Part shown: piece after piece, positions 28,597 to 37,009 of the stretch | Layout of the letters: each line of letters starts with the position of its first letter | Position numbering within the stretch: the stretch's first letter is position 1 | Assembly: GCF_005670685.2 (NCBI RefSeq) | Contig: NZ_CP062008.1 | Coordinates: 930,001 to 994,000 of the forward strand | Origin: Mycolicibacterium mucogenicum DSM 44124 | GTDB lineage: Bacteria > Actinomycetota > Actinomycetes > Mycobacteriales > Mycobacteriaceae | DNA length: 64,000 nt | Direction of reading: 5' to 3' | Notes under the pieces: model-generated | What the model saw: only the letters and a program-made list of their open reading frames with translations | Databases searched by the model: none | Told to the model about the DNA's origin: nothing | Made by a program: the position numbers and the translations under genes

Positions 28597-28860
28597 ATGA
28601 CTCATCAAGGCAAGCGCACGATGGCAGCTCTGCTGGTGGGCCTGGCCTCGGTCAGCGGCATCATGGCGCCCGTCGCTGGTGCTCGCCCGACCTGTCAGGA
28701 CTCCGGCAGCACGTCGACGTGTGAGACCAACGGCAGCGTGGCGATCAAGGCGACCCCGGGCATCCGTAGTCAGGACAACACCCAGAGCTCGCGCGTGGGC
28801 GCGCAGGGCCGCCGTAACTGCTACACCGATGCCGTTGACCGGCAACACATCTGCGGATAG
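28597..28860 (+). CDS. Small secreted cysteine-containing protein
   Basis: An 87-residue protein with a Sec signal (about residues 1-29, ending GARP) and a 58-residue mature peptide carrying four cysteines (TCQDSG, TCETNG, NCYTD, HICG), likely two disulfides. No known domain. The ATG is preceded by a GAAGG ribosome site; TATAGT at 28522-28527 is a plausible -10. It ends at a bidirectional terminator shared with pth. An 87-residue extracellular product of this kind is common in mycobacteria but uncharacterised. Confidence 0.72.
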   Translation: MTHQGKRTMAALLVGLASVSGIMAPVAGARPTCQDSGSTSTCETNGSVAIKATPGIRSQDNTQSSRVGAQGRRNCYTDAVDRQHICG

Positions 28861-28883
28861 TTTTTCGCGACCAATCGCGAAAA

Positions 28884-28913
28884 CCCCCAAATTCGGTGGA
28901 ATTTGGGGGTTTT
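28884..28913. terminator. Bidirectional rho-independent terminator
   Basis: Perfect 11-bp arms CCCCCAAATTC (28884-28894) and complement (28899-28909) with a GGTG loop, TTTT to the right and AAAA to the left. It serves the plus-strand secreted gene and the minus-strand pth. Confidence 0.9.
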
Positions 28914-28935
28914 CGTGGCTTTGGATCAAGAACGG

Positions 28936-29511
28936 CTACCAGGCGTGGACAGTGTTCTGCGCCGCCTCGACGCCGTGCTGCAGCAGCAATTCCGTTGCGT
29001 CGGCAGCTTGTTCGAGGATGGTGCCCAACTCGGGCCGTTCCCTCGAATTGAAGTTCTCCAACACGAACGCCGCGGGGTCCTGACGTCCCGGCGGGCGGCC
29101 GACGCCGATGCGGACGCGTTGAAAGTCCTTGGTGCCCAAGGCTGAAGCGACGGACTTGAGGCCGTTGTGGCCGCCCTCGCCGCCACCGAACTTCAGCCGG
29201 ATGCGGCCGAAGTCGATGTCCAGCTCGTCGTGGAGCACCACGACATCAGCCGGTGCGATCGAATAGAACTTCGCCAAAGGCCCGACGTGCCTACCGGATT
29301 CGTTCATGTAGGTGCGCGGCTTGGCGAGCACCACGGACCGGCCTCCCAGCCGGCCCGTGGTGACCTCAGCTCCGGATTTCTTGTGCACCTTGAACCCTGA
29401 GCCGATGCGCTCGGCCAGGATGTCGGCAACCAGAAATCCAACGTTGTGCCGCGTTGTTTCGTAGCGCGGCCCAGGATTGCCCAGGCCGACCACCAGCAGT
29501 GACTCGGCCAA
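28936..29511 (-). CDS. pth: Peptidyl-tRNA hydrolase
   Basis: A 191-residue Pth (Rv1014c) that releases peptides from peptidyl-tRNA dropped by the ribosome. Motifs include [21 protein letters not shown] (catalytic His in TRHNVG, Asn in GNPG), [15 protein letters not shown] and [12 protein letters not shown]. It starts six bases after the rplY stop; the rplY-pth pairing links ribosome function genes. Confidence 0.96.
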   Translation of the reverse strand: MAESLLVVGLGNPGPRYETTRHNVGFLVADILAERIGSGFKVHKKSGAEVTTGRLGGRSVVLAKPRTYMNESGRHVGPLAKFYSIAPADVVVLHDELDIDFGRIRLKFGGGEGGHNGLKSVASALGTKDFQRVRIGVGRPPGRQDPAAFVLENFNSRERPELGTILEQAADATELLLQHGVEAAQNTVHAW

Positions 29512-29517
29512 AGCGGA

Positions 29518-30180
29518 CTACTCCGACTCGGCGGCGGCCTCTTCGGCCGCCTCGCCCCCGGCAGCGGCCTCGCCCGAACCGGCCTCTTCGCCGGCGCCCT
29601 CGGCCTCGAGGTCCTCAGCGGTCGGCGCCGCGACGACGTTGATGACCAGCACCTCGGGGTCGGTCACCAGCGTGACGCCCGCGGGCAGTTCGACCTGGCC
29701 GGCGAGGATCTGAGTACCGGCCTCGATGCCCTCGACCGAAACGGTCAGCGACTCGGGGATCGACTGGACGTCGGCCTCGATCTGGATGGTGTTGGTGTCC
29801 TGGGCCACCAGGGTGCCGGACTGGGCGTCACCCTCGACGACGATGCTCACGTCGACGGTGACCTTCTCGCCACGCTTCACGACGATCAGGTCGGCGTGCT
29901 GGATGTTGCGCTTGATCGGGTGAACGACGACCTGCTTGGTCAGCGCGAGCTGCTCCTTGCCGGCGATGTCGAGGGTCAGCACCGCGTTGGTGCCCGAGTT
30001 ACGCAGCACGGCAGCGTACTCGCGGGCGTTGATCTCGAGGTGCTGCGGCTCGGTGCCGTGGCCGTATAGGACGACCGGCACACGGCCTTCGCGACGGGCC
30101 AGACGCGAGGCGCCCTTGCCGGTCCGGGTGCGGACCTCAGCGGTCAGATTGTTCGAGGTGGGGGCCGCGTTCTTGGCCAT
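29518..30180 (-). CDS. rplY: 50S ribosomal protein L25/general stress protein Ctc
   Basis: A 220-residue L25 of the long TL5/CTC type (Rv1015c), which binds 5S rRNA. The N-terminal L25 domain (about 10-100: [24 protein letters not shown]) is followed by the C-terminal beta domain (about 100-190) and a low-complexity Ala/Glu/Gly acidic tail. It is first gene of the rplY-pth unit, with a 151-bp upstream gap likely holding its promoter. Confidence 0.95.
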   Translation of the reverse strand: MAKNAAPTSNNLTAEVRTRTGKGASRLARREGRVPVVLYGHGTEPQHLEINAREYAAVLRNSGTNAVLTLDIAGKEQLALTKQVVVHPIKRNIQHADLIVVKRGEKVTVDVSIVVEGDAQSGTLVAQDTNTIQIEADVQSIPESLTVSVEGIEAGTQILAGQVELPAGVTLVTDPEVLVINVVAAPTAEDLEAEGAGEEAGSGEAAAGGEAAEEAAAESE

Positions 30181-30331
30181 GTGAATCGCTCCTGATGCCG
30201 TATCTACTGGGTGGCACGGCCAGGGCTGGGATATCTGCGCACATACGTGCTGTGAATTCCCGTCGATAACGGTGGTCCGAAATCGGACCGACCCTCGCCG
30301 TGATCGTCAGTCAGACTAGCGGAAACGCCCC

Positions 30332-31201
30332 TCAGAGCGGAAATTCAGTGGCAGTGAGCTGGGCAGACAGGTCCCAGAGCGCCGTCGCGGTGCGCGCCGA
30401 GCGGGCGGCCGGCTTGATCAGCTGCGTCGGCCCGGTCGGTCCGCGGAAGCCGAATTTCGGGCCCACGAACGTGTTTCCGGGCAGGTCCTGCGACGCCGCG
30501 AACAGCGTCTGGCGGGCACCGAACGACGCATCGGTGGCGATCTTGTTGGCGGCGAGCCAGAACTTGTCGCCGAACTCGTTGCCGGTGTGGCCCTGCAGGT
30601 TGGTGGCCGAGTAGCCCGGGTGTGCGGTCAGCGCCCGTACCGGAGAGCCGGCCACCGACAGCCGGCGCTGCAGGTCCTTGGTGAACAGCAGGTTCGCCAG
30701 CTTCGACTGCCCGTATGCCAGCCAGGCCGAGTACGGCCGCGACTTCCAGTTGAGGTCCTTGAGGCTGATGTAGCCCAGCAGGTGCAGCTCCGACGACACC
30801 GTCACGACGCGGTCGGTGATCTTGGGCAGCAGCAGGTTGGTCAGGGCGAAATGGCCCAGGTGGTTGGTGCCGATCTGGCTCTCGAAGCCGTCCTCGGTCA
30901 GCGCGAAGGGCACCGCCATGATGCCGGCGTTGTTGATCAGGACGTCGACCTTGTCGACGCCGGCCGCGAACTCGCGCACCGAGGCCAGACTCTGCAGATC
31001 TAGCGGACGAACCTCGACGTCGCCGGTCATGCCCGCGGCCGCGGCGTCGCCCTTGGTGGTGTTGCGGCAGGCCAGGATGACCTTGGCGCCCACGCGGGCC
31101 AGTTCACGGGCGGTGATCTCGCCGAGGCCACTGTTGGCGCCGGTGACGATGACGGTGCGGCCGGCGAAAGAAGGAAGGTCGGCGGCGGTCCATTCGCTCA
31201 T
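30332..31201 (-). CDS. Short-chain dehydrogenase/reductase
   Basis: A 289-residue classical SDR. Cofactor loop TGANSGLG, the NNAG motif (VLINNAGIM), the catalytic Ser (TVSSEL) and YGQSK (YxxxK) are intact. The pattern resembles retinol-dehydrogenase-like SDRs used on lipids or aldehydes; substrate unknown. The ATG at 31201 lies seven bases after a TAAGCT -10, so it probably has its own leaderless transcript although it is only 24 bp from the lpqT stop. Confidence 0.88.
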   Translation of the reverse strand: MSEWTAADLPSFAGRTVIVTGANSGLGEITARELARVGAKVILACRNTTKGDAAAAGMTGDVEVRPLDLQSLASVREFAAGVDKVDVLINNAGIMAVPFALTEDGFESQIGTNHLGHFALTNLLLPKITDRVVTVSSELHLLGYISLKDLNWKSRPYSAWLAYGQSKLANLLFTKDLQRRLSVAGSPVRALTAHPGYSATNLQGHTGNEFGDKFWLAANKIATDASFGARQTLFAASQDLPGNTFVGPKFGFRGPTGPTQLIKPAARSARTATALWDLSAQLTATEFPL

Positions 31202-31208
31202 GACGGCG

Positions 31209-31214
31209 AGCTTA
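31209..31214 (-). promoter_or_regulatory. -10 element for leaderless SDR transcript
   Basis: Minus-strand TAAGCT, seven bases before the ATG at 31201; the same hexamer as the pmt -10. Confidence 0.5.
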
Positions 31215-31225
31215 GTGCGGCGCCG

Positions 31226-31879
31226 CTACTTCGGTCCGACCGAGAATCCCTTGATGATCGCCTCGATGTCGCCGGCCTGTTCCTTGGCCTGCTCGGCGTA
31301 GGTCGTGACGGTCAGCTGGATCAGGTAGTGGATGCCCGGCCGCGGCGGCGACGGCTGGGCGATCACGATCCGGTTGTACGACTGCATCCGGCGGTTGTGC
31401 AGGTCGTAGCTGCCCTCGATCATCGCCGATGGATAGCCCTGGAAGTCCTCGCTGGAGCTGTAGAGCTTCTTGAAGTTCTCCGACAGCAGCGCGTCGGCGT
31501 CGGAGTGCTTGAGAGCGTCCTTGACGTCGAAGTCGCCCGACAACTGGAACACCATCAGCATCGCCAGGGGATAGGTGTCGTTCTTGGCGATCGTCACGGT
31601 GCCGGGCGAGTAGTTGAGGTTCTTGTAGCCCGTCCAGCCCGGTGGCCGCGGCAGCGTCACCTTGAGATCGGTGAGCTGGTCGGGGACCACCTGCTTGCTC
31701 TGCACCCCGAGCTTGTTCAGGTAGTCGGGGAACGGGATCAGGCTGGCCTTGTCCACCGGAGTCGTGCTGGTGGTCGGCGTCGTCGACCAGATCGACTTGT
31801 AGTCAGGTGTTTTCGCCTCGCACGCGGTGAGTGCCAGAGCGATGGACGCCGACGCCACGGCCACCCGCAGCAGGGTCAC
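31226..31879 (-). CDS. lpqT: Lipoprotein LpqT
   Basis: A 217-residue LpqN/LpqT-family lipoprotein at the Rv1016c position. Signal peptide and lipobox LALTAC at the N-terminus, a Thr-rich linker (SIWSTTPTTSTTP), then the globular domain. It starts in an ATGA overlap with the arsC-like stop. The protein is exported and anchored to the membrane; its precise role is unproven, although it has been linked to modulation of host signalling in M. tuberculosis. Confidence 0.88.
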   Translation of the reverse strand: MTLLRVAVASASIALALTACEAKTPDYKSIWSTTPTTSTTPVDKASLIPFPDYLNKLGVQSKQVVPDQLTDLKVTLPRPPGWTGYKNLNYSPGTVTIAKNDTYPLAMLMVFQLSGDFDVKDALKHSDADALLSENFKKLYSSSEDFQGYPSAMIEGSYDLHNRRMQSYNRIVIAQPSPPRPGIHYLIQLTVTTYAEQAKEQAGDIEAIIKGFSVGPK

Positions 31880-32214
31880 AGAATCTCGCGGACCGCGTCG
31901 ATCGGGCGGGCCAGCCGGGTGCCCTTGTCGGTGACGACGAACGGCCGCTCGATCAGGATCGGGTGTTCGGCCATGGCGTCGAGCAGCTGCTCGTCGGTGG
32001 CGTCGGCGAGATTGAGTTCGGTGTAGAGGGCTTCGCGCTTGCGCACCGCGGTGCGGACGTCGATGCCCGCATCCGTGATCATCGCCGCGATCTCGGCCCG
32101 GGTCGGCGGCGTCTTCAGATACTGCACGACCTCGGGCTCAATGCCGTTCTCCCGCAACAGATCCAGCGTCTTGCGGGAGGTCGAGCACTTCGGGTTGTGG
32201 AAAATCCGGGCCAT
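31876..32214 (-). CDS. arsC: ArsC-family glutaredoxin-fold arsenate reductase homologue
   Basis: A 112-residue ArsC-type protein with the active-site Cys in FHNPKCSTSRKTL and the basic IERPFVV segment typical of the glutaredoxin-linked class. These proteins reduce arsenate or act as Spx/YffB-like adaptors; mycobacteria lack glutaredoxin-glutathione, so true arsenate reduction here is uncertain. It begins one base after the prs stop and overlaps lpqT, forming the chain glmU-prs-arsC-lpqT. No arsenic resistance genes are adjacent. Confidence 0.82.
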   Translation of the reverse strand: MARIFHNPKCSTSRKTLDLLRENGIEPEVVQYLKTPPTRAEIAAMITDAGIDVRTAVRKREALYTELNLADATDEQLLDAMAEHPILIERPFVVTDKGTRLARPIDAVREIL

Positions 32215-33195
32215 TTAGGCGGATCCGTCGAAAAGGCCGGTAACCGAGCCGTTTTCGAACACCGCGCGGATGGTCGACGCCAGCAGCGGCGCGATCGACA
32301 GCACGGTCAGGGCGTCGAACTGTTTGTCCGGCGTGATGGGCAGCGTGTTGGTGACGATGACCTCGCGGGCACCGCAGTCGGCGAGGCGCTGGGCCGCCGG
32401 GTCGGACAGCACGCCGTGGGTCGCGGCGATGATGACGTCCTTGGCGCCGTCCTCGCGCAGCAGCTTGACCGCGCCGGCGATGGTGCCACCGGTGTCGATC
32501 ATGTCGTCGGTCAGGATGCAGGTCTTGCCCTTGACCTCACCGACGACGCGGTTGGCCTTGACCTGGTTGGGTACCAGCGGATCGCGGGTCTTGTGGATGA
32601 AGGCCAGGGGCACGCCGCCCAGGGAGTCGGCCCACTTCTCGGCGACGCGCACACGGCCGGAGTCGGGGGAGACGACGACGAGGTCGGAATCGGAGTACTT
32701 GTCACCGATGTAGCCGCACAGCAGCGACTGGCCGCGCATGTGGTCGACGGGGCCGTCGAAGAAGCCCTGAATCTGGTCGGTGTGCAGGTCGACCGAGACG
32801 ATGCGGTCGGCACCGGCGGTCTTGAGCAGGTCGGCGACCAGGCGGGCCGAGATGGGCTCGCGGCCGCGGTGCTTCTTGTCCTGGCGCGCGTACGGGTAGA
32901 ACGGCAGGATCGCGGTGATCCGCTTGGCCGACCCGCGCTTGAGCGCGTCGATCATGATGAGCTGTTCCATCAGCCAGTGGTTCAGCGGCGCGGGGTGGCT
33001 CTGCAGCACGAAGGCGTCACTGCCACGCACCGACTCGTCGAAGCGGACGAAGATCTCGCCGTTCGCGAAGTCCCGGGACGTCTGCGGGGTGACCTCGATG
33101 CCGAGCTCTTTGGCGACCTGTTCGGCCAGTTCGGGGTGCGCGCGCCCCGAGAAGAGCATCAGATTTTTGCGGTTGTCGGTCCAGTCCGTGGCCAC
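32215..33195 (-). CDS. prs: Ribose-phosphate pyrophosphokinase
   Basis: A 326-residue PRPP synthetase (Rv1017c). It makes phosphoribosyl pyrophosphate for nucleotide, His/Trp and decaprenyl-phosphoribose (arabinan) synthesis. The Mg/ATP motif DLHTDQIQGFF and the PRPP loop DDMIDTGGTIAGA are intact. I use the GTG at 33195, which gives the family length; the frame is open upstream without conservation. It follows glmU by 103 bp, a gap holding a 10-bp stem-loop. Confidence 0.96.
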   Translation of the reverse strand: MATDWTDNRKNLMLFSGRAHPELAEQVAKELGIEVTPQTSRDFANGEIFVRFDESVRGSDAFVLQSHPAPLNHWLMEQLIMIDALKRGSAKRITAILPFYPYARQDKKHRGREPISARLVADLLKTAGADRIVSVDLHTDQIQGFFDGPVDHMRGQSLLCGYIGDKYSDSDLVVVSPDSGRVRVAEKWADSLGGVPLAFIHKTRDPLVPNQVKANRVVGEVKGKTCILTDDMIDTGGTIAGAVKLLREDGAKDVIIAATHGVLSDPAAQRLADCGAREVIVTNTLPITPDKQFDALTVLSIAPLLASTIRAVFENGSVTGLFDGSA

Positions 33196-33245
33196 TGTGT
33201 GCTGCTTTCGCGGTGGGGGATCGATACGCGGTAATGGTACTTGCC

Positions 33246-33273
33246 GGTAACCCGGAACTGTTGCCGGGTTACC
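33246..33273 (-). repeat. Stem-loop in the glmU-prs gap
   Basis: Arms GGTAACCCGG (33246-33255) and CCGGGTTACC (33264-33273), perfect 10 bp, eight-base loop. No T-run follows on the minus strand, so it is more likely an mRNA-processing or stability element than a full terminator. Confidence 0.75.
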
Positions 33274-33298
33274 AGAACACCAACAACAAACGTCGAGC

Positions 33299-34741
33299 TC
33301 AGCTCTCGCCGCGCGCTTTCCTGGCGGCGGCGGCGGCCTTCGAGTCGGGGCGTTTCCGCTCGACCCAGCCCTCGATGTTGCGCTGCTCACCCTTCGAAAC
33401 GGCCAGCGCACCAGGAGGTACGTCCTCGCGGACCACGGTGCCGGCGCCGGTGTAGGCGCCGTCGCCGACGCTCACGGGTGCGACGAACATCGTGTCCGAG
33501 CCGGTGCGCACGTGGGATCCGATGGTGGTGCGGTTCTTGGTCTCGCCGTCGTAGTTGACGAAGACGCTGGACGCGCCGATGTTGCTGTACTCGCCGATGT
33601 CGGCGTCGCCGACGTAGGTCAGGTGCGGCACCTTGGTGCCGGTGCCGATCTTCGAGTTCTTGACCTCGACGAACGCGCCCAGTTTGCCGTCGGCGCCCAG
33701 TTCGGTGCCCGGCCGCAGGTAGGTGAAGGGTCCGACGGTGGCGCCGGCGCCGATGACGGCCAGCTGCCCGTGGGTGCGGATCACCTCGGCGCCGTCGCCG
33801 ACCTCCATGTCGGTCAGTGTGGTGTCGGGGCCGATGACGCAGTTCGCGCCGATGTCGGTGGCGCCCAGCAGCTGGGTGCACTGCTTGACGACGGTGTCGC
33901 GGCCGATGCTGACGTCGACGTCGATCCAGGTGGTGGCCGGGTCGATGATCGTGACGCCGGCACGCTGGTGCCCGGCGATGATGCGGCGGTTCAGCTCGGC
34001 GGCCACCTCGGACAGCTGCACGCGGTCGTTGACACCGGAGACCTGCGCGCTGTCGTCGACGTGGTGGGCCCGGACGATCTGGCCGTCGCCGCGCACGATC
34101 GAGATGGCGTCGGTGAGGTAGAGCTCCTGCTGGGCGTTGTCCGAGCGCAGCCGGCTCAGTGCCGACCGCAGGGCCGCCGCGTCGAACGCGTAGACCCCGG
34201 AGTTCACCTCGCGGATGGCGCGCTGGGATTCGGTGGCGTCGGCCTGCTCGACGATGCCGATCACCTCGTGGTCCTGCGTGCGCAGGATGCGGCCGTAGCC
34301 CGTCGGGTTGGTGACGGTCGTGGTCAGCACCGTGGCGGCCGCGGTGGCGGCGGCGTGGGTGTCGACGAGGCCCTCGATGGTGTCGGCGTCGAGCAGCGGC
34401 ACGTCACCGGCAGTGACGACGACCGTGCCGGCGAAATCATCGGGCAGGACGGACAGGCCGCAGCTGACGGCGTGCCCGGTGCCGAGCTGTTCGTCCTGGA
34501 TGGCGACGGTGACGGTCCGGCCGAGCCGGCCCGAGATTTCATGCACATGGGCGGTGACGCGCTCGCGTTCCTTGCCGACGACCACCACGAGGTGCGTCGG
34601 ATTGACCTTGGCCACGGCATGCAGCGCGTGCGCCAGCATGCTGCGGCCGGCCAGCGTATGCAGGACCTTCGGGATGTCGGAGCGCATCCGGGTGCCCGAC
34701 CCGGCTGCCAGGACGATGACAGCGGCTTCGCCTCGAGTCAC
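33299..34741 (-). CDS. glmU: Bifunctional GlmU (N-acetyltransferase/uridyltransferase)
   Basis: A 480-residue enzyme (Rv1018c) making UDP-GlcNAc for peptidoglycan. The N-terminal pyrophosphorylase has [18 protein letters not shown]; the C-terminal part is a left-handed beta helix of hexapeptide repeats ([13 protein letters not shown] and many more), and a mycobacterial Ala/Lys-rich tail of about 25 residues ends the protein. GTG start with a AGAGAGG ribosome site. First gene of the glmU-prs-arsC-lpqT run, just downstream of tRNA-Gln. Confidence 0.96.
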   Translation of the reverse strand: MTRGEAAVIVLAAGSGTRMRSDIPKVLHTLAGRSMLAHALHAVAKVNPTHLVVVVGKERERVTAHVHEISGRLGRTVTVAIQDEQLGTGHAVSCGLSVLPDDFAGTVVVTAGDVPLLDADTIEGLVDTHAAATAAATVLTTTVTNPTGYGRILRTQDHEVIGIVEQADATESQRAIREVNSGVYAFDAAALRSALSRLRSDNAQQELYLTDAISIVRGDGQIVRAHHVDDSAQVSGVNDRVQLSEVAAELNRRIIAGHQRAGVTIIDPATTWIDVDVSIGRDTVVKQCTQLLGATDIGANCVIGPDTTLTDMEVGDGAEVIRTHGQLAVIGAGATVGPFTYLRPGTELGADGKLGAFVEVKNSKIGTGTKVPHLTYVGDADIGEYSNIGASSVFVNYDGETKNRTTIGSHVRTGSDTMFVAPVSVGDGAYTGAGTVVREDVPPGALAVSKGEQRNIEGWVERKRPDSKAAAAARKARGES

Positions 34742-34824
34742 GTACGCCTCTCTCTACGCGATGTCGCGCTTTGACTGCTCAGCGCTCCACCAATGGTCGC
34801 TCAATGGTCGCTTGGCACGTCTTG

Positions 34825-34896
34825 CTCCGTCGCCAGGACTCGAACCTGAACTATCTGAACCAAAATCAGAGGTGCTGCCGATTACACCACGACGGA
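34825..34896 (-). tRNA. tRNA-Gln (anticodon UUG)
   Basis: A 72-nt tRNA on the minus strand without encoded CCA. Acceptor stem TCCGTCG/CGACGGA is perfect (7 bp), D-arm GTGTAATCGGCAGCAC, anticodon stem TCTGA/TCAGA with loop TTTTGGT giving anticodon TTG (Gln), and T-loop TTCGAGT. The discriminator is G. Located just upstream of glmU, as in M. tuberculosis. Confidence 0.95.
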
Positions 34897-34926
34897 TTAC
34901 TCGCCAGAGACTCTAATGCAAGCGGA

Positions 34927-34932
34927 TAGGCT
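34927..34932 (+). promoter_or_regulatory. -10 element for leaderless TetR transcript
   Basis: TAGGCT, seven bases before the ATG at 34940, used to choose that start over the upstream in-frame ATG at 34916. Confidence 0.55.
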
Positions 34933-34939
34933 GGCGACC

Positions 34940-35575
34940 ATGGCAGCGGCGGAGAACGGGGCGCGCAGCCCTCGTGCGCGCATGACCGGCAGTGAACGCC
35001 GTCAGCAGCTCATCGAGATCGCGAAGTCGCTGTTCGCGGAGCGGGGTTACGACGGCACCTCCATCGAGGAGATCGCGCAGCGCGCCAACGTCTCCAAGCC
35101 GGTGGTCTACGAGCATTTCGGCGGTAAGGAAGGCCTCTACGCCGTCGTCGTCGACCGGGAGATGTCCGCGCTGCTCGACGGCATCACGTCGTCCCTGACC
35201 AACAACCGGTCGCGAGTGCGGGTTGAGCGGGTGGCGCTGGCGCTGCTGACGTACGTCGAGGAGCACACCGACGGTTTCCGCATCCTGATCAGGGATTCGC
35301 CGGCGGCTATTACATCGGGCACCTACTCGACGCTGCTCAACGACGCGGTCAACCAGGTCAGCTCGATCCTGGCCGGCGACTTCTCCCGTCGCGGGCTCGA
35401 CCCGGAGCTGGCCCCGCTCTATGCGCAGGCGCTCGTCGGCTCGGTGTCGATGTCCGCGCAGTGGTGGCTGGACACCCGCGAACCGAAGAAGGAAGTCGTC
35501 GCGGCGCACCTGGTCAATCTGATGTGGAACGGCCTGACGCATCTCGAGTCCGACCCGGAGCTGCACGAGAACTGA
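34940..35575 (+). CDS. TetR-family regulator (Rv1019 type)
   Basis: A 211-residue TetR regulator. The DNA-binding domain is clear at about residues 18-65 (RRQQLIEIAKSLFAERGYDG, then EEIAQRANVSKPVVYEHFGGKEGLY). In M. tuberculosis the homologue is a reported autorepressor of Rv1019 and neighbours mfd and mazG. The upstream leaderless -10 lies next to tRNA-Gln on the other strand. Here a large palindrome and a decarboxylase-like gene separate it from mfd. Confidence 0.9.
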   Translation: MAAAENGARSPRARMTGSERRQQLIEIAKSLFAERGYDGTSIEEIAQRANVSKPVVYEHFGGKEGLYAVVVDREMSALLDGITSSLTNNRSRVRVERVALALLTYVEEHTDGFRILIRDSPAAITSGTYSTLLNDAVNQVSSILAGDFSRRGLDPELAPLYAQALVGSVSMSAQWWLDTREPKKEVVAAHLVNLMWNGLTHLESDPELHEN

Positions 35576-35589
35576 GTCGTAGCTCGCCC

Positions 35590-35642
35590 AACATGAGCTT
35601 GTGTGCGAGATTCGGCGCAGAGTTGGCACACAAGCTCATGTT
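35590..35642. repeat. 17-bp inverted repeat downstream of TetR gene
   Basis: Perfect arms AACATGAGCTTGTGTGC (35590-35606) and its complement (35626-35642) around a 19-base loop. It lies between the ends of the TetR gene (35575) and the convergent decarboxylase-like gene (35655). No flanking T-run is seen. Confidence 0.85.
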
Positions 35643-35654
35643 CGGCTGAAGCTG

Positions 35655-36902
35655 TTACCCGCAGTCGCGCAGCAGCAGGTCCGCGGTGGTCTCCCGGCGG
35701 ATCAGCGGCCGCACCCGCCTATCGCACACGGCGATGACCGGCGGCCGGGTCGTCATGGTGAAGTTCGACGCCATGCTGTGGTGGTAGGCGCCGGTGCACG
35801 CGGTGGCGAGCAGATCGCCGGGGTGGACGTCGTCGGGCAGGTCGAGATGGTCGGCGATGACGGATCCGTCGCGGCCGACGACGGTGGACCCGCGCGTGGG
35901 TCCGAGCGGATGCCGGTTGGCAAGGGCGACAGTGTAATTCGCGACGGGCGCGGAATGCGGATGGCTGCCGTCGACGGTGACGACGGCGCGGCCGTCGGTG
36001 CGGGCCGACACCGATTGCACGCGGTGCAGTGTCACGCCGGCGCGGCCGCTGATCGCCCGGCCGGGTTCGACGACGAGCCGCGGCCGCGGGAACCGGTTGG
36101 CGGCGCAGGCGGCGTCGAGGGCGTCTTCGAGGAAATCGGCCAGGGCCGGCACGTCGAGGTCGGGTTCGCCGGTCCGGTAGGCGATGGCGTGGCCGCCGCC
36201 GATGTTCAGTTCGGTGAGCACTACGCCGTGGGCGGCGCGCACATCGGTCATGGTGTCGATGAGTGCGCGCACGGCTTCGACGTAGACCTCCGGTTCGGCG
36301 ATCTGCGTGCCGAGATTGCAGTACAGCCCGGCCAGCGGCAGTTGCGGCGTGGCCAGTGCGCGACGGACGGTCGGCAGCACGTCGACACCAGGGCGGACCT
36401 GCAGCAGCACCGCCTGCCGCCGGCGCGCGACGCCGGCCAGATAGGCCATCTCGATGGGGCAGTCCAGCACGATGCGGCCGACGCCGGCGCCCGCTGCGGT
36501 CGCCAGCTCGTCGACCGACTTGCCGCTGCCGTGGACGACGATGCGCGCCGGGTCCATGCCGCCGGCGAGGGCGGTGGCCAGCTCGGCCGTCGAACACACC
36601 GCCATGCCGAGGCCGGCCTCGTGCACCCAGCCGGCAACGGTCCTGGTCAGCAGGGACTGGGCGGCGTAGACGACCTCGACGCCGCGCAGCGTGGTGCGGT
36701 AGTGCTGGGCCCGCTTGCGGAAGTCGGCCTCATCCAGAACGTATGCGGGCGTGCCGAACTCGTCGGCGACGTCGGTGAGCGCGACCGACCCGACGCAGAG
36801 TCGTCCCAGCGCGTCGACCTGGGTGGTCGACGGCCAGATGGTGGTGTCGATGCGCGGACGCATGGCGCCCCGCAGGGACGGCAGGATGTCGAGCAGTGTC
36901 AT
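35655..36902 (-). CDS. Diaminopimelate-decarboxylase-like protein lacking the PLP lysine
   Basis: A 415-residue alanine-racemase-fold (type III) protein with lysA-type organisation, EPGR substrate loop (VVEPGRAIS), the phosphate-binding NIGGGH and TGAYHHSM near the C-terminus. The PLP-binding lysine, normally in YAxKA, is glutamine (Q82 in VVYAAQSLLT; codon CAG at 36657-36659). The HIGSQ-type His is Asn (CNLGTQI), and the catalytic Cys region of lysA is also altered. So it is a paralogue that has lost the chemistry, either an inactive regulator or an enzyme without PLP Schiff base. Not a frameshift: the frame is intact from ATG to stop. Confidence 0.8.
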   Translation of the reverse strand: MTLLDILPSLRGAMRPRIDTTIWPSTTQVDALGRLCVGSVALTDVADEFGTPAYVLDEADFRKRAQHYRTTLRGVEVVYAAQSLLTRTVAGWVHEAGLGMAVCSTAELATALAGGMDPARIVVHGSGKSVDELATAAGAGVGRIVLDCPIEMAYLAGVARRRQAVLLQVRPGVDVLPTVRRALATPQLPLAGLYCNLGTQIAEPEVYVEAVRALIDTMTDVRAAHGVVLTELNIGGGHAIAYRTGEPDLDVPALADFLEDALDAACAANRFPRPRLVVEPGRAISGRAGVTLHRVQSVSARTDGRAVVTVDGSHPHSAPVANYTVALANRHPLGPTRGSTVVGRDGSVIADHLDLPDDVHPGDLLATACTGAYHHSMASNFTMTTRPPVIAVCDRRVRPLIRRETTADLLLRDCG

Positions 36903-36993
36903 GGATCCACCCTGCGCCCGGAATCGCCCGCTGAGCGCCCCGTTGACGATCCCTTGACGGGACGGTGCCCAATATTGACGAAGTCCTGCGAAC

Positions 36994-36999
36994 TACAAT
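36994..36999 (+). promoter_or_regulatory. mfd -10 element
   Basis: TACAAT, followed by the GGAGG ribosome site at 37001-37005 and the ATG at 37010, giving an almost leaderless short 5' UTR. Confidence 0.5.
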
Positions 37000-37009
37000 C
37001 GGAGGCATC

